Shown here: one piece after another, positions 1 through 9,005 of the stretch
Layout: each line of letters starts with the position of its first letter
How positions within the stretch are numbered: position 1 is the stretch's first letter
Assembly: GCF_010692745.1 (NCBI RefSeq)
Contig: NZ_JAAHTB010000001.1
Location: 1-64,000 of the forward strand
Direction: 5' to 3'
Origin: Methylobacterium sp. BTF04
GTDB lineage: Bacteria; Pseudomonadota; Alphaproteobacteria; Rhizobiales; Beijerinckiaceae
DNA: 64,000 nt
Notes under the pieces: model-generated
Seen by the model: the letters and a program-made list of their open reading frames with translations, nothing else
Database searches by the model: none
Told to the model about the DNA's origin: nothing
Made by a program: the position numbers and the translations under genes

Positions 1-181
1 GTTCGAGAAACGCAGCGCTACCCAAACCGCTCTCCACTAAACCGAAGCAAGTCCAGAAGCGCCATGGTCGATCTCCCGAGCGGCGCCATCCCTATACACG
101 GTCGACACCATCTCCACCTACACTGTGCAGCACTTGTATGACGCCTGTCGGAGGCGGAGCCCGCATGACCATGAGACCGGT

Positions 182-1603
182 ATGATCGCCCTGCCCGCCT
201 GGCTTCCCCTGCGCCGGGGCTCCATCGCCGTGCGTCTCGCGACCTCGGCGCTGCTGGCGAGCTCGGCGATCCTGCTCATCGCCGCCGGCATCCTGACAAC
301 GCTCTACCGGGAGAACACCGAGCGGGCCTTCGACAGCCGGCTCCTGGTCTACGCCAACAACCTCGCCACCGACCTCGTCTCGCCCAACGACCCCGAGAGC
401 CGCTCCTTCACCCTGAGCGACCCGCGCTTCGACCTGCCGCTGTCGGGCTGGTACTGGCAGATCGGCCGGCCCGACGCGAAGCCGCGCGATCTGCGCACCT
501 CGCGCTCCCTCGTCGGCGTGCCGCTCAAACCCGCGAGCCAGTCCGATTCGAAGGCCGGGATCGGTCAGATCCGGCAGGGCTACGGCAAGGCGCAGGACGA
601 ACGTCCGCTGCGGATCATCGAGCGCGACGTCGATCTCGGCGAAGAGGGCCGCTACACCGTACGGGTCGCCGGCCCCGCCGACGAGATCGCCAACGATGTC
701 GGGCGTTTCCGCTTCTCGCTGATGGTGACGTTCGGGTTGCTCGGCCTGTCGCTCGCGCTCACCACCCTGCTGCAGATCCGCTTCGGCCTCGCCCCGCTGG
801 CCAAGCTCCGCACGGCGCTCGGCGCCATTCGCCGGGGCGAGACCGACCGCATCACCGGCGAGTACCCGCGCGACATCGCGCCCCTCGCCGGCGAGGTGAA
901 CCTCCTGATCGAGACCAACCGCGAGATCCTGGAGCGCGCGCGCACCCAGGTCGGCAACCTCGCCCATGCGCTCAAGACACCGCTGTCGATCATCGTCAAC
1001 GAGGTCGGGGCCAGCGATGCGCCGGAGGATCTGTCCGCCAAGATCCGCGAGCAGGCCGCGGTGATGCGCGATCAGGTGAACTACCATCTCGACCGGGCGC
1101 GCGCCGCGGCCCTGGCCGGCACCCTCGGCGCCTCCACCGAGGTCGAGCCGGCGCTCGCCGGGCTGGTGCGGACCTTCGGGAAGATCTATCGCGACAAGGC
1201 CATCGCCTACGAAGTCACCGTGCCGGCGGGACTGCGCTTTCGCGGCGAGCGCCAGGACTTCGAGGAGATGATCGGCAACCTCGTCGACAACGCCTCGAAA
1301 TGGGCCCACGGCCGGGTCTCGATCCGGGCCGAGGCGGTGGCCGAGCACGATTATCCCCACCTCCTCGTCGCCATCGAGGACGATGGTCCGGGGCTCGCCC
1401 CCGAAGACCGCGCGGCGGTGCTCGGGCGCGGCCGGCGCCTCGACGAGACCAAACCGGGCTCCGGCCTCGGCCTCTCCATCGTCGCCGATCTCGCCGCACT
1501 CTATCGCGGCCGCTTTCGCCTGGAAGCCGCCGCCCTCGGTGGCCTGCGCGCGGTGATCGAGGTGCCCGGCGATGCGCCGGCCGGGGCCGCGCCGCACGGA
1601 TAA
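182..1603 (+). CDS. Membrane sensor histidine kinase (PhoQ/EnvZ-like)
   Basis: Two-component sensor kinase of the inner membrane. From the ATG at 182 it has a transmembrane segment near residues 18-41, a periplasmic loop of about 140 residues, a second segment near 179-198, a HAMP-like linker and a kinase core. The H-box GNLAHALKTPLS puts the phosphoacceptor at about His262. An N-box (GNLVDNASKW) and G-boxes (EDDGPGLAP, GSGLGLSIV) follow, so the ATPase fold looks intact. An in-frame ATG at 125 would add 19 residues lacking membrane features. No response regulator lies downstream; one may lie upstream, outside the window. The signal sensed is unknown. Nothing supportable was seen in bases 1-181. 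Confidence 0.85.
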   Translation: MIALPAWLPLRRGSIAVRLATSALLASSAILLIAAGILTTLYRENTERAFDSRLLVYANNLATDLVSPNDPESRSFTLSDPRFDLPLSGWYWQIGRPDAKPRDLRTSRSLVGVPLKPASQSDSKAGIGQIRQGYGKAQDERPLRIIERDVDLGEEGRYTVRVAGPADEIANDVGRFRFSLMVTFGLLGLSLALTTLLQIRFGLAPLAKLRTALGAIRRGETDRITGEYPRDIAPLAGEVNLLIETNREILERARTQVGNLAHALKTPLSIIVNEVGASDAPEDLSAKIREQAAVMRDQVNYHLDRARAAALAGTLGASTEVEPALAGLVRTFGKIYRDKAIAYEVTVPAGLRFRGERQDFEEMIGNLVDNASKWAHGRVSIRAEAVAEHDYPHLLVAIEDDGPGLAPEDRAAVLGRGRRLDETKPGSGLGLSIVADLAALYRGRFRLEAAALGGLRAVIEVPGDAPAGAAPHG

Positions 1604-1778
1604 TCATCGGGCCCAGACCTGCATTGGCCTGCGCGATCCGTACGGCTAAGGTCGCGCCCGATCACGTCTTCGCGTGACACCGTGTCACCGGACAGCCGCA
1701 TCGTGCCGGCCGGCGGGTGAACTTACATGCATTTTCCGCAGGCGTTCTTCGCGTGCGTTCGACCGAATCTGGGGTGCG

Positions 1779-3350
1779 ATGACGGCGATCTGGTTCATTC
1801 TGGCGTTCATGACCGGCACGGCGGTGCTCGCCCTGCTCTGGCCGATGTCGCGCCGGGCCAACCCGGCCGCACTGCCAGAATCCGGCGCGCTGGCCACCGA
1901 AACCGGGTTCTACGAGGACCAGTTGCGCGAGATCGACCGCGATCTCGCCCGTGGCCTCATCGCCGCCCCCGAGGCCGAGGCGGCCCGCACCGAAGCGGCG
2001 CGGCGCTTGCTGCGAGCCAACCGCACGGACGCTCCGAAGCACTCCGACGGCATGGAGGCCGGCGGAATTGCCGAACCGGCCCTGCGCCAGCGCCGGGCCG
2101 CCTCGGCCTTCGCCCTTTCGACCATCCCCCTCGTGGCCCTCATCGCCTACGGCCTCTACGGCTCGCCGCACATGCCGGCGCAGGGCGCGGCCGAGCGTCA
2201 GGCGGCGGAATCGGGCGGCCAGGACCTGCTCAAGGCCATCGGACAGATCGAGGCCCGCCTCGCCAGCGACCCTACCGATGGGCGCGGCTGGTCGGTGCTC
2301 GCCCCGGTCTACATGCGGATGGGCCGGTTCGACGACGCGGCCCATGCCTACGAGGCCGCCGCACGGATTCTCGGCGAGACCCCGCAGCGCCTGTCCGATT
2401 GGGGCGAGGCTTTGGTGGCGGGCAATAACGGGGTGATCTCGCCGCCGGCCAAGACCATTTTCGAGCGGGCCGTCGCCCTCGATCCTCAGGCCGCCAAGCC
2501 CCGGTTCTACCTCGCGCGCTCGGCCGAACTCGACGGCGATATCCCCCTGGCGATTCAGCGCCTGAAGGCCATGACCGAAGGCGCCCCCGCCGACGCGCCG
2601 TGGCTGCCGCTGGTCCGCGAGACCCTGGCGCGCCTCGGAGGCGAGGCCGCCCCGATGGCGAAGCCCGACAGGATGGCGAAGCCCGACATGGCGGCACCGG
2701 ACCCAGGCGCCGCGGCCGCCCTCCAGGCATTGCCACCGGCGAGCCGCGACGTCGCGATTCGCGGCATGGTCGGCAGCCTGGACCAGCGGCTCTCCGAGAA
2801 GGGCGGCACCGTCGACGAATGGCTACGGCTCGTGCGCTCCTACGCCGTCCTCGGCGAGACCGAGAAGGCGCAAGGCGCCCTCGCCCGGGCCAGGACCGCG
2901 CTCAGCGCCGATCCGCAGGCGGCCAAGCGCCTCGACGATCTCGCGCGCGACCTCGGCATCCCTGCGCCGGCGGCTGACTCGACGGCTCCGAGCGGCGATG
3001 ATCAAGCCCGAGCCGCCCGATCCACGGCCGAATCGGAAGCGGCCAAGGAAATGGCGACGGCCGGAACCGAGGCGGCGGTGGCGGCCGTGAAGGCGATGCC
3101 GGTGACCGAGCGGGACGCCGCGATCCGCGGCATGGTGGCCGGGCTCGACCGGCGGCTTGCCGCCAAGGGCGGCACCCCCGATGACTGGCTCCGGCTCGTG
3201 CGCTCCTACAGCGTGCTCGGCGAGCGGAACCAGGCGGCGCAGGCCCTCGACCGCGCCCGCATGGCCCTGAGCCCGGACAGTCAGGCGATGGAACGCCTGG
3301 ATGAGCTGTCGCGCGAACTCGGCCTCGACGCCAAGCCGGCCAAACCATGA
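1779..3350 (+). CDS. cycH: Cytochrome c biogenesis protein CcmI/CycH (TPR protein)
   Basis: Haem-ligation factor thought to present apocytochrome c to the CcmF/CcmH complex. The product has 523 residues. Its N-terminus starts MTAIWFILAF and forms a membrane segment, followed by the CcmI signature (YEDQLREIDRDLARGLI), a second membrane segment near residues 105-125, and TPR-like helices around 145-290. The ATG at 1779 was chosen because upstream in-frame starts add a Pro/Arg/Cys-rich tail outside the family pattern. Unusually, the C-terminal part contains two successive copies of an approximately 85-residue unit, each with AIRGMV and a WLRLVRSY core. It is followed after 182 nt by cycJ, cycK and cycL, the order known from rhizobia. 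Confidence 0.93.
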   Translation: MTAIWFILAFMTGTAVLALLWPMSRRANPAALPESGALATETGFYEDQLREIDRDLARGLIAAPEAEAARTEAARRLLRANRTDAPKHSDGMEAGGIAEPALRQRRAASAFALSTIPLVALIAYGLYGSPHMPAQGAAERQAAESGGQDLLKAIGQIEARLASDPTDGRGWSVLAPVYMRMGRFDDAAHAYEAAARILGETPQRLSDWGEALVAGNNGVISPPAKTIFERAVALDPQAAKPRFYLARSAELDGDIPLAIQRLKAMTEGAPADAPWLPLVRETLARLGGEAAPMAKPDRMAKPDMAAPDPGAAAALQALPPASRDVAIRGMVGSLDQRLSEKGGTVDEWLRLVRSYAVLGETEKAQGALARARTALSADPQAAKRLDDLARDLGIPAPAADSTAPSGDDQARAARSTAESEAAKEMATAGTEAAVAAVKAMPVTERDAAIRGMVAGLDRRLAAKGGTPDDWLRLVRSYSVLGERNQAAQALDRARMALSPDSQAMERLDELSRELGLDAKPAKP

Positions 3351-3532
3351 TCAGCGCTGGCCCGATGCCGGCGTGCCCCTGACAATCGGTCCCGGCTGGC
3401 GCCCTTGACCCGGAATGCCCGCCGGCCGAAACCGTAGGTTACGCCAGTGGCAAGAGACGATCACGTCCGCCGGTACCGGGATTTTTCGCCCCGGCGCCTG
3501 CGAGACGCGACAACGAGACGGGACGAAACCGC

Positions 3533-4090
3533 GTGACCCGCAAGAGCCGCCGCCTGATCCTGATCGCCGCCTGCGGTGCCGTGCTGGCACTCGCCCTCGG
3601 CCTGATCCTGTCGGCGATGAGCGGATCGATCGTGTTCTTCCGCTCGCCCACCGAGGTCGCGGCACAGGGCGTGGCGCTCGGTACCCGCTTCCGCCTCGGC
3701 GGCCTCGTCAAGGACGGCTCGCTCCAGCGTGGGCCCGACCAGACCGTAGACTTTTCCGTGACCGACACCAACGCCACCGTGCAGGTGCAGTATCGCGGCC
3801 TGCTGCCCGACCTGTTCCGTGAGGGCCAGGGCGTGGTGGCGGAAGGCCGGCTCGAGCCCGGTGGCATTTTCCGTGCCGATACGGTGCTGGCCAAGCACGA
3901 CGAATCCTACATGCCCCGCGAGGTCGCCGATGCTCTCAAGGCGCAGGGGCGCTGGCAGGAGGGCAAGGGCCTGACCGACGCCAAGGTGCCCGGCAGCAAG
4001 ACCTCCAACACCAAGTCCTCCGACACCAAAGCCGCCGCGGGCGAAAAGACCGTTGGCGACACGACGCTCGGACAGCGCAGCGAGCGATGA
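3533..4090 (+). CDS. cycJ: Cytochrome c maturation haem chaperone CcmE/CycJ
   Basis: Membrane-anchored periplasmic haem chaperone that receives haem covalently on a histidine and passes it to CcmF. The start is GTG at 3533. One membrane segment spans about residues 8-30, followed by the OB-fold domain. The haem-binding motif LAKHDESY is present, with His122 as the predicted covalent ligand and Tyr126 as the axial ligand. The tail after residue 140 is Lys/Thr/Ser-rich and probably disordered. It lies between cycH and cycK, consistent with one maturation operon. At 185 residues, length and motifs fit the family closely. Confidence 0.95.
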   Translation: MTRKSRRLILIAACGAVLALALGLILSAMSGSIVFFRSPTEVAAQGVALGTRFRLGGLVKDGSLQRGPDQTVDFSVTDTNATVQVQYRGLLPDLFREGQGVVAEGRLEPGGIFRADTVLAKHDESYMPREVADALKAQGRWQEGKGLTDAKVPGSKTSNTKSSDTKAAAGEKTVGDTTLGQRSER

Positions 4091-4121
4091 TGCGCGCATT
4101 CCACCAGAAGGACGCCAGCTC

Positions 4122-6125
4122 GTGCTGATCGAAATCGGCCATTTCGCGCTTGCGCTCGCGCTCGCCCTTTCGTTGGTCCAGGCGGTCATGCCGGTCTGGG
4201 CGGCGCGCTCGGGCGACCGGGCCCTCCGGGCGGTGGCGAGTCCGGCGGCGCTCGGCACGTTCGCCTGCATCCTGTTCGCCTTCGGGGCGCTGACCTATGC
4301 CCATGCTACGTCGGACTTCTCGGTCCTGAACGTGGTGGAGAACTCGCATACGGCCAAACCCTTCCTCTACAAGCTGTCGGGCGTATGGGGGAACCACGAG
4401 GGCTCGATGCTGCTCTGGGTGCTCATCCTCGCCCTGTTCGGGGCGCTGGTGGCGGTGGCCCGCGACTCGATCCCGCCGACGCTGCGGGCCAACACCCTCG
4501 CCGTGCAGGGCCTCATCACCTTCGTGTTCGTGCTGTTCATCATCACGACCTCGAACCCGTTCACACGGGTCAATCCGGCTCCCCCCGAGGGCAACGACCT
4601 CAACCCGCTGCTTCAGGATTTCGGCCTCGCAATCCATCCGCCGCTGCTCTACGTCGGCTATGTCGGCTTCTCGATCACCTTCGCCTTCGCCATCGCGGCG
4701 CTGATCGAGGGCCGCATCGACGCGGTCTGGGCGCGGGCCGTGCGGCCGTGGACACTCACCGCCTGGAGCTTCCTGACCCTCGGCATCGCCATGGGCTCGT
4801 ACTGGGCCTATTATGAACTCGGCTGGGGCGGCTGGTGGTTCTGGGATCCGGTGGAGAACGCCTCGCTGATGCCCTGGCTCGCCGGCACCGCGCTGCTCCA
4901 CTCCACCGTCGTCATGGAAAAGCGTGACGCGCTGAAGGTCTGGACGGTGCTGCTCGCCATCCTGACCTTCTCGCTCTCCCTGCTCGGCACGTTCATCGTG
5001 CGCTCGGGCGTGCTGACCTCGGTCCACAGCTTCGCCACCGATCCGACCCGCGGCGTGTTCATCCTGGCGATCCTGATCCTGTTCATCGGCGGCTCGCTGA
5101 CCTTGTTCGCGTGGCGGGCGCCGATGCTGCGCCAGGGCGGCCTGTTCGCGCCGATCTCGCGCGAGGGCGCATTGGTGATGAACAACCTGTTCCTGGCCGC
5201 CGCCTGCGCCACGGTGTTCGTCGGCACGCTCTACCCGCTGCTGCTAGAATCCCTCACCTCCGAAAAGATCTCGGTGGGGCCGCCCTTCTTCAACTACACC
5301 TTCGTGCCGCTGGCGATTCCGCTGCTGCTCATCGTGCCCTTCGGCCAGACGCTGGCGTGGAAGCGTGGCGACGTCCATGCGGCGGCCCAGCGCCTGTTCG
5401 CGGCGCTCGGCCTCGCTCTGGTGATCGGGCTGGCGGTGCTGGCCTGGACCTGGGGCGGTCCGATGATGGCCCCCATCGGTATCGGTCTCGGCGCCTATCT
5501 GGTCATCGGCTCGATCATGGAGATCGTGTCGCGGGCGCGTGGCTATGGCGGCAGCCGGACGAAGACCGTCGGCGCGACGTGGCGCCGGGCCGCCGGCCTG
5601 CCACGCTCGGCCTGGGGCACGGCGCTCGCCCATGCGGGTGTCGGGATCGTGGTGCTGGGCATCGCCGCACAGGGCTGGGCGACCGAGGGACTGAAGACGA
5701 TCAAGCCCGGCGAATCCCTCGCCTCCGGCCCCTACGTGGCGACCCTCGACCGGGTCGGCCCGCGCATCGGCGAGAACTATTCCGAGACCACCGCCTTCCT
5801 GACCATCCGCAACGCCAGCGGCGACTTCGTCGGCACGGTGGAGACGGGCAAGCGCTTCTACCCGAGCCGCAAGATGACCGTGACGGAATCCGGCCTGATG
5901 ACCAATGGCGTCAGTCAGGTCTATGCCAGCCTCGGTGAGGTGATGCCCGAAGGCAGTATCGGGTTGCGCCTCTACTACAAGCCGCTCGTCTTGCTGATCT
6001 GGCTGGGCGCCGTCGTGATGGCGCTGGGCGGCGCGGTCTCGCTCACCGACCGGCGCATGCGGGTCGGGGCACCGGCGCGGGCGAAGGTGAAGGCCGTGCC
6101 GTCCGGCATGGCAGCCGCCGAATGA
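4122..6125 (+). CDS. cycK: Haem lyase subunit CcmF/CycK
   Basis: Large polytopic inner-membrane protein of the System I cytochrome c haem lyase. The preferred start is GTG at 4122 (reading VLIEIGHFAL), which has an AGAAGGA ribosome-binding site near 4106-4113. An in-frame ATG at 4053 would overlap cycJ and add a hydrophilic leader unlike the family. The product has 667 residues. The tryptophan-rich WWD motif is present (ELGWGGWWFWDPVENAS), flanked by many membrane helices and ending in a periplasmic domain. Its stop overlaps the start of cycL by 4 nt (ATGA), indicating translational coupling. Confidence 0.95.
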   Translation: MLIEIGHFALALALALSLVQAVMPVWAARSGDRALRAVASPAALGTFACILFAFGALTYAHATSDFSVLNVVENSHTAKPFLYKLSGVWGNHEGSMLLWVLILALFGALVAVARDSIPPTLRANTLAVQGLITFVFVLFIITTSNPFTRVNPAPPEGNDLNPLLQDFGLAIHPPLLYVGYVGFSITFAFAIAALIEGRIDAVWARAVRPWTLTAWSFLTLGIAMGSYWAYYELGWGGWWFWDPVENASLMPWLAGTALLHSTVVMEKRDALKVWTVLLAILTFSLSLLGTFIVRSGVLTSVHSFATDPTRGVFILAILILFIGGSLTLFAWRAPMLRQGGLFAPISREGALVMNNLFLAAACATVFVGTLYPLLLESLTSEKISVGPPFFNYTFVPLAIPLLLIVPFGQTLAWKRGDVHAAAQRLFAALGLALVIGLAVLAWTWGGPMMAPIGIGLGAYLVIGSIMEIVSRARGYGGSRTKTVGATWRRAAGLPRSAWGTALAHAGVGIVVLGIAAQGWATEGLKTIKPGESLASGPYVATLDRVGPRIGENYSETTAFLTIRNASGDFVGTVETGKRFYPSRKMTVTESGLMTNGVSQVYASLGEVMPEGSIGLRLYYKPLVLLIWLGAVVMALGGAVSLTDRRMRVGAPARAKVKAVPSGMAAAE

Positions 6126-6589
6126 AGGCGTCCTCGGCTCGGCGCCTCGCCCTGGCGCTCGTCCTCGCCCTCGGTCCGGCCGGGGGCGCCTCGGCCGTCC
6201 AGCCCGACGAGGTCCTGAAGGACCCGGTGATGGAAGCGCGCGCGCGCGACATCTCGTCGGGCCTGCGCTGTCTCGTGTGCCAGAACCAATCCATCGACGA
6301 TTCCGACGCGCCGCTCGCCCGCGATCTGCGCCTCATCGTGCGCGAACGGCTTCAGGCCGGTGACGATAACGCTCAGGTTCAATCCTACGTGGTCGGCCGC
6401 TATGGCGAGTACGTGCTGCTGCGCCCGGTCTTCGCTCTGCACACCCTGTTGCTCTGGCTGACGCCGATCGCGGCCGTCGGGCTCGGCATCGTCGGATTGT
6501 GGCGCCTGTCCCGGCGCACGACGCCTCCGCCGCAAAGACTCAGCGCGGCCGAGCAGGCCGAGATCGCCGCCCTGACCCGGCGCGATTGA
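6122..6589 (+). CDS. cycL: Cytochrome c maturation thiol protein CcmH/CycL
   Basis: Periplasm-facing thioredox protein that reduces the apocytochrome CXXCH site before haem attachment. The 155-residue product has a signal sequence, the family motif LRCLVCQNQS with its redox-active Cys pair, a three-helix domain, and a C-terminal membrane segment around residues 103-123. It overlaps cycK by 4 nt. It lacks the extra TPR domain of the enterobacterial CcmH fusion; here that role falls to the separate cycH product. No degP-like gene follows, although it does in some rhizobial cycHJKL clusters. Confidence 0.94.
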   Translation: MKASSARRLALALVLALGPAGGASAVQPDEVLKDPVMEARARDISSGLRCLVCQNQSIDDSDAPLARDLRLIVRERLQAGDDNAQVQSYVVGRYGEYVLLRPVFALHTLLLWLTPIAAVGLGIVGLWRLSRRTTPPPQRLSAAEQAEIAALTRRD

Positions 6590-6632
6590 TCGGTTCGGCG
6601 TGATCGCCCTTTCACTGTACCGTCACAAAACG

Positions 6633-6709
6633 CATGGCTAAGAGTTAATCTGGCTCAGCCATGTGTCCTGCGCATTTTTGCGTTGCAATAAATCTGTCTT
6701 CGCAACGCA
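6633..6709 (+). promoter_or_regulatory. Two inverted repeats in the leader of a small secreted protein gene
   Basis: The 209-nt gap before the next gene is AT-richer than its surroundings. It holds two perfect inverted repeats: CATGGCT (6633-6639) with AGCCATG (6657-6663), and TGCGTTGC (6679-6686) with GCAACGCA (6702-6709). They could be operators or leader-RNA hairpins. There is no T-run, so a classical terminator for cycL is not supported. Function is inferred only from symmetry and position. Confidence 0.35.
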
Positions 6710-6798
6710 GCATTCCGACGGCATATGAGGGTCTCCCGGTGCAACCGGCTCTCCGTACGGGCACTCCCGGCGGACAGTAACCGCACAGGTCCACTCTC

Positions 6799-7146
6799 AT
6801 GCGCACCGTTACCCTTGCCCTCCTCGCGACGACTTTGACCTTCGCCGCGGCACCCGCTGCCCTGGCCACCGAACTCCAGGCGACCCGCCCGATCAGCATC
6901 GACCTCGCCTCCTTCCGCGGCTCGGCCTATTACACCGAGACCAAGGACGGCTATCGCGTCGTCGCCACCCTCGCCACCGTCAATTCGGGTGCCGAGCAGC
7001 CGCAGGTGATCCGGATGGTCACCACGCTCAACGCCGACCAGACGGTGCATCTCTCGGTGCCTGGCGCCCTCGGCACCGATGGCCGCGAGACCACCATCGC
7101 GTTCTCGCGCCGCGGCAACCGGGTCGACGTCGCCGCTGCCGAATGA
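6799..7146 (+). CDS. Small secreted protein of unknown function
   Basis: A 115-residue product with a clear Sec signal peptide (about residues 1-23, AxA-type cleavage after ALA) and a mature part of roughly 90 residues. The mature part has alternating polar and hydrophobic stretches typical of a small beta-sheet protein, and no cysteines. I do not recognise the family. It stands alone between the cytochrome c maturation operon and the DUF1007/NicO pair, 131 nt from the latter, and is preceded by the inverted repeats described at 6633-6709. Codon usage matches its neighbours. Function unknown; export to the periplasm is the only role-related statement supported. Confidence 0.75.
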   Translation: MRTVTLALLATTLTFAAAPAALATELQATRPISIDLASFRGSAYYTETKDGYRVVATLATVNSGAEQPQVIRMVTTLNADQTVHLSVPGALGTDGRETTIAFSRRGNRVDVAAAE

Positions 7147-7277
7147 GTCCGGCTGGACGCGGAGGCTCCTTGAAGAGCCTCCGCGCCTCGCTTTCGCCCC
7201 ACTGAAACGAGAGGAATAGTCGGCTCCCGGCCACAGCGGCTTCACGCTTTCTTCATCATGAAACGCGAGCGTCCCTC

Positions 7278-7970
7278 ATGGCCATGCCGACCGCCTCGCC
7301 GTCTCGAAACCTCCGGCGCCTGACGCAGCGCCTCGCCATCGGTGCGGGCGTTTTGGCGGCCGGGCCGGCCCTCGCCCATCCGCATGTCTGGGTCACCACC
7401 AAGGCCGAGATCGCCTATGGCGAGGGCGGACGCGTCACCGGCATCCGTAATGCCTGGACGTTCGACAGTTCGTATTCGGCCTTCGTGACGCAAGGGCTCG
7501 ACACCAACGGCGACGGCAAGCTGACGCCGGCCGAGTTGTCCGGCCTCGCGACGGAGAACACCACCAACCTCGCCGAGTTCGGCTACTTCACCAAGCTCAA
7601 GGTGGCCGGCAAGGAGCAGGTCTTCGGCGATCCCATCGAGCCCCGCATGGCGATGGACGGCGACAAGCTCACCTTGAGCTTCCTGCTCCCCCTGAAGACG
7701 CCCGTCGCGCAGGGCCGCGGGGTGACGGCGGTGGAGATCTACGACCCGAGCTATTTCGTCTCGTTCAGCCTGTCCGAGGATGCGGACGTGGCGCGCCTCT
7801 CCGGTGCGCCCGCCGGATGCGCCGCAACGGTGACGCGGCCCAAGAATGAGAGCGCCAAAACCGCCGATACCGCCAAACCGGGCATGTCGGAGGCCTTCTT
7901 CGAGGCGCTCACATCCGCGTCGAATTACGGTGTGCAGTTCGCCAACCGGATCATCGTCGCATGTCCGTAG
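7278..7970 (+). CDS. DUF1007 periplasmic protein with EF-hand-like loop
   Basis: Exported protein of the DUF1007 family, which commonly accompanies NicO/RcnA-type nickel/cobalt transporters and is presumed to help handle the metal. The 230-residue product has a signal peptide ending around residue 33 (ALAHPH), followed by the family's His-rich start HPHVWV. An EF-hand-like loop DTNGDGKLTPAE lies at about residues 75-86. Two cysteines lie near the C-terminus. The last 10 nt overlap the start of the transporter gene, so the two are probably co-translated. The metal specificity is inference. Confidence 0.85.
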   Translation: MAMPTASPSRNLRRLTQRLAIGAGVLAAGPALAHPHVWVTTKAEIAYGEGGRVTGIRNAWTFDSSYSAFVTQGLDTNGDGKLTPAELSGLATENTTNLAEFGYFTKLKVAGKEQVFGDPIEPRMAMDGDKLTLSFLLPLKTPVAQGRGVTAVEIYDPSYFVSFSLSEDADVARLSGAPAGCAATVTRPKNESAKTADTAKPGMSEAFFEALTSASNYGVQFANRIIVACP

Positions 7971-8977
7971 GCACGGCCGTCGCTGCGGACGATCCGGCCC
8001 GCGGCCTGCTCGGCCGCCGCCTCGTCCTCGCTGCCGGAGCCACCGCGCTGGCCGCCCTGATCCTCACCGGCTTGATGCTCGCCATCGGGCCGAACGTGGC
8101 GGTTCCGCCACCGCGCTCACCCTTCGGGATCGGATTTCGTGAGGCGGCGCCCGCCGCGACCGGGCTCGGCGGCTGGCTGCTCGCCCTGCAGGCAAGTTTC
8201 TCGCGCAGTCTCCAGACCGCCATGCGGGCGATCAAGGATGGCGGGGCCTGGGGTCCGATGCTGCTCCTCGGCTTCAGCTACGGGGTGTTCCATGCCGCCG
8301 GCCCCGGCCACGGCAAGGCGGTGATCGCCGGCTACATCGTCGCCGGTGAACGGGCGCTCCTGCGCGGCTTCTCCTTGAGCTTCGCGGCCGCCCTCCTCCA
8401 GGCATTGGTGGCGGTGGCCATCGTCGGCATCGGAACCCTCCTGCTCAACGCCACCGCCGCCGGCATGACCCGGGCCGGCACCGTGATCGAAACGGTGAGC
8501 TTCGCCCTCGTGGCGGCGCTCGGGTTGGCCGTGACCTGGCGCAAGGCCGGGCGCCTCGCCGCCCTGAGTCTGGGCATGCAAAGCGGGGGCTGCGCTCAGG
8601 GCTGCGGCCACGTTCACCTCACCGATGCCGCCGCGATCGGTCGCCTGGACACCTGGCGCGAGCGCGCCGGCGTCGTGCTGGCGGCGGGCTCGCGGCCCTG
8701 CGCCGGAGCAGTGCTGATCCTGGTCTTTTCCGCCTCGCAAGGCATGCTGGCGGCCGGCATCGCCGCGACCTTCGCCATGGCGCTCGGCACCGCGCTCACC
8801 ACGGGCGCCCTCGCGAGCCTGGCGGTCTTCGCCAAGGCCCTAGCGTTGCGGCTCGCCGGCGGACGCGGCGACACCGGAGCGCTCGCCGTCGGCGGTCTCG
8901 AGCTCCTCGCCGGCGCGTTCGTGCTGGTTCTCGGCGCGGCGATGCTCACCGGCCTCGCCTTCGGGTCCGGCGGCTGA
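7961..8977 (+). CDS. NicO/RcnA-type nickel/cobalt transporter
   Basis: Polytopic inner-membrane protein of 338 residues related to the NicO family of nickel/cobalt exporters and permeases. It shows the family signature HAAGPGHGKAVI followed by GYIVAGE, six or more hydrophobic segments, and a second conserved region SRPCAGAVLILVFS. The central loop carries Cys and His residues (CAQGCGHVH) that could bind metal. The ATG overlaps the end of the DUF1007 gene. Efflux is the more common role for members paired with DUF1007 proteins, but uptake cannot be excluded from sequence. Confidence 0.87.
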   Translation: MSVGTAVAADDPARGLLGRRLVLAAGATALAALILTGLMLAIGPNVAVPPPRSPFGIGFREAAPAATGLGGWLLALQASFSRSLQTAMRAIKDGGAWGPMLLLGFSYGVFHAAGPGHGKAVIAGYIVAGERALLRGFSLSFAAALLQALVAVAIVGIGTLLLNATAAGMTRAGTVIETVSFALVAALGLAVTWRKAGRLAALSLGMQSGGCAQGCGHVHLTDAAAIGRLDTWRERAGVVLAAGSRPCAGAVLILVFSASQGMLAAGIAATFAMALGTALTTGALASLAVFAKALALRLAGGRGDTGALAVGGLELLAGAFVLVLGAAMLTGLAFGSGG

Positions 8978-9005
8978 AGCTACTTCCCGTGGCGGGCGCA
9001 TCGCC

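Noticed and set aside
1..40. Possible tail of an upstream gene (a reading frame ending in TAA at 38-40)
   Set aside because: Only about 12 codons are visible with no recognisable motif; cannot be supported.
92..1597. Long open antisense frame across the sensor kinase gene
   Set aside because: The kinase on the plus strand has clear H, N and G boxes. The opposite frame is rich in Gly/Arg/Asp/His and lacks domain-like motifs; it is open because of high GC content.
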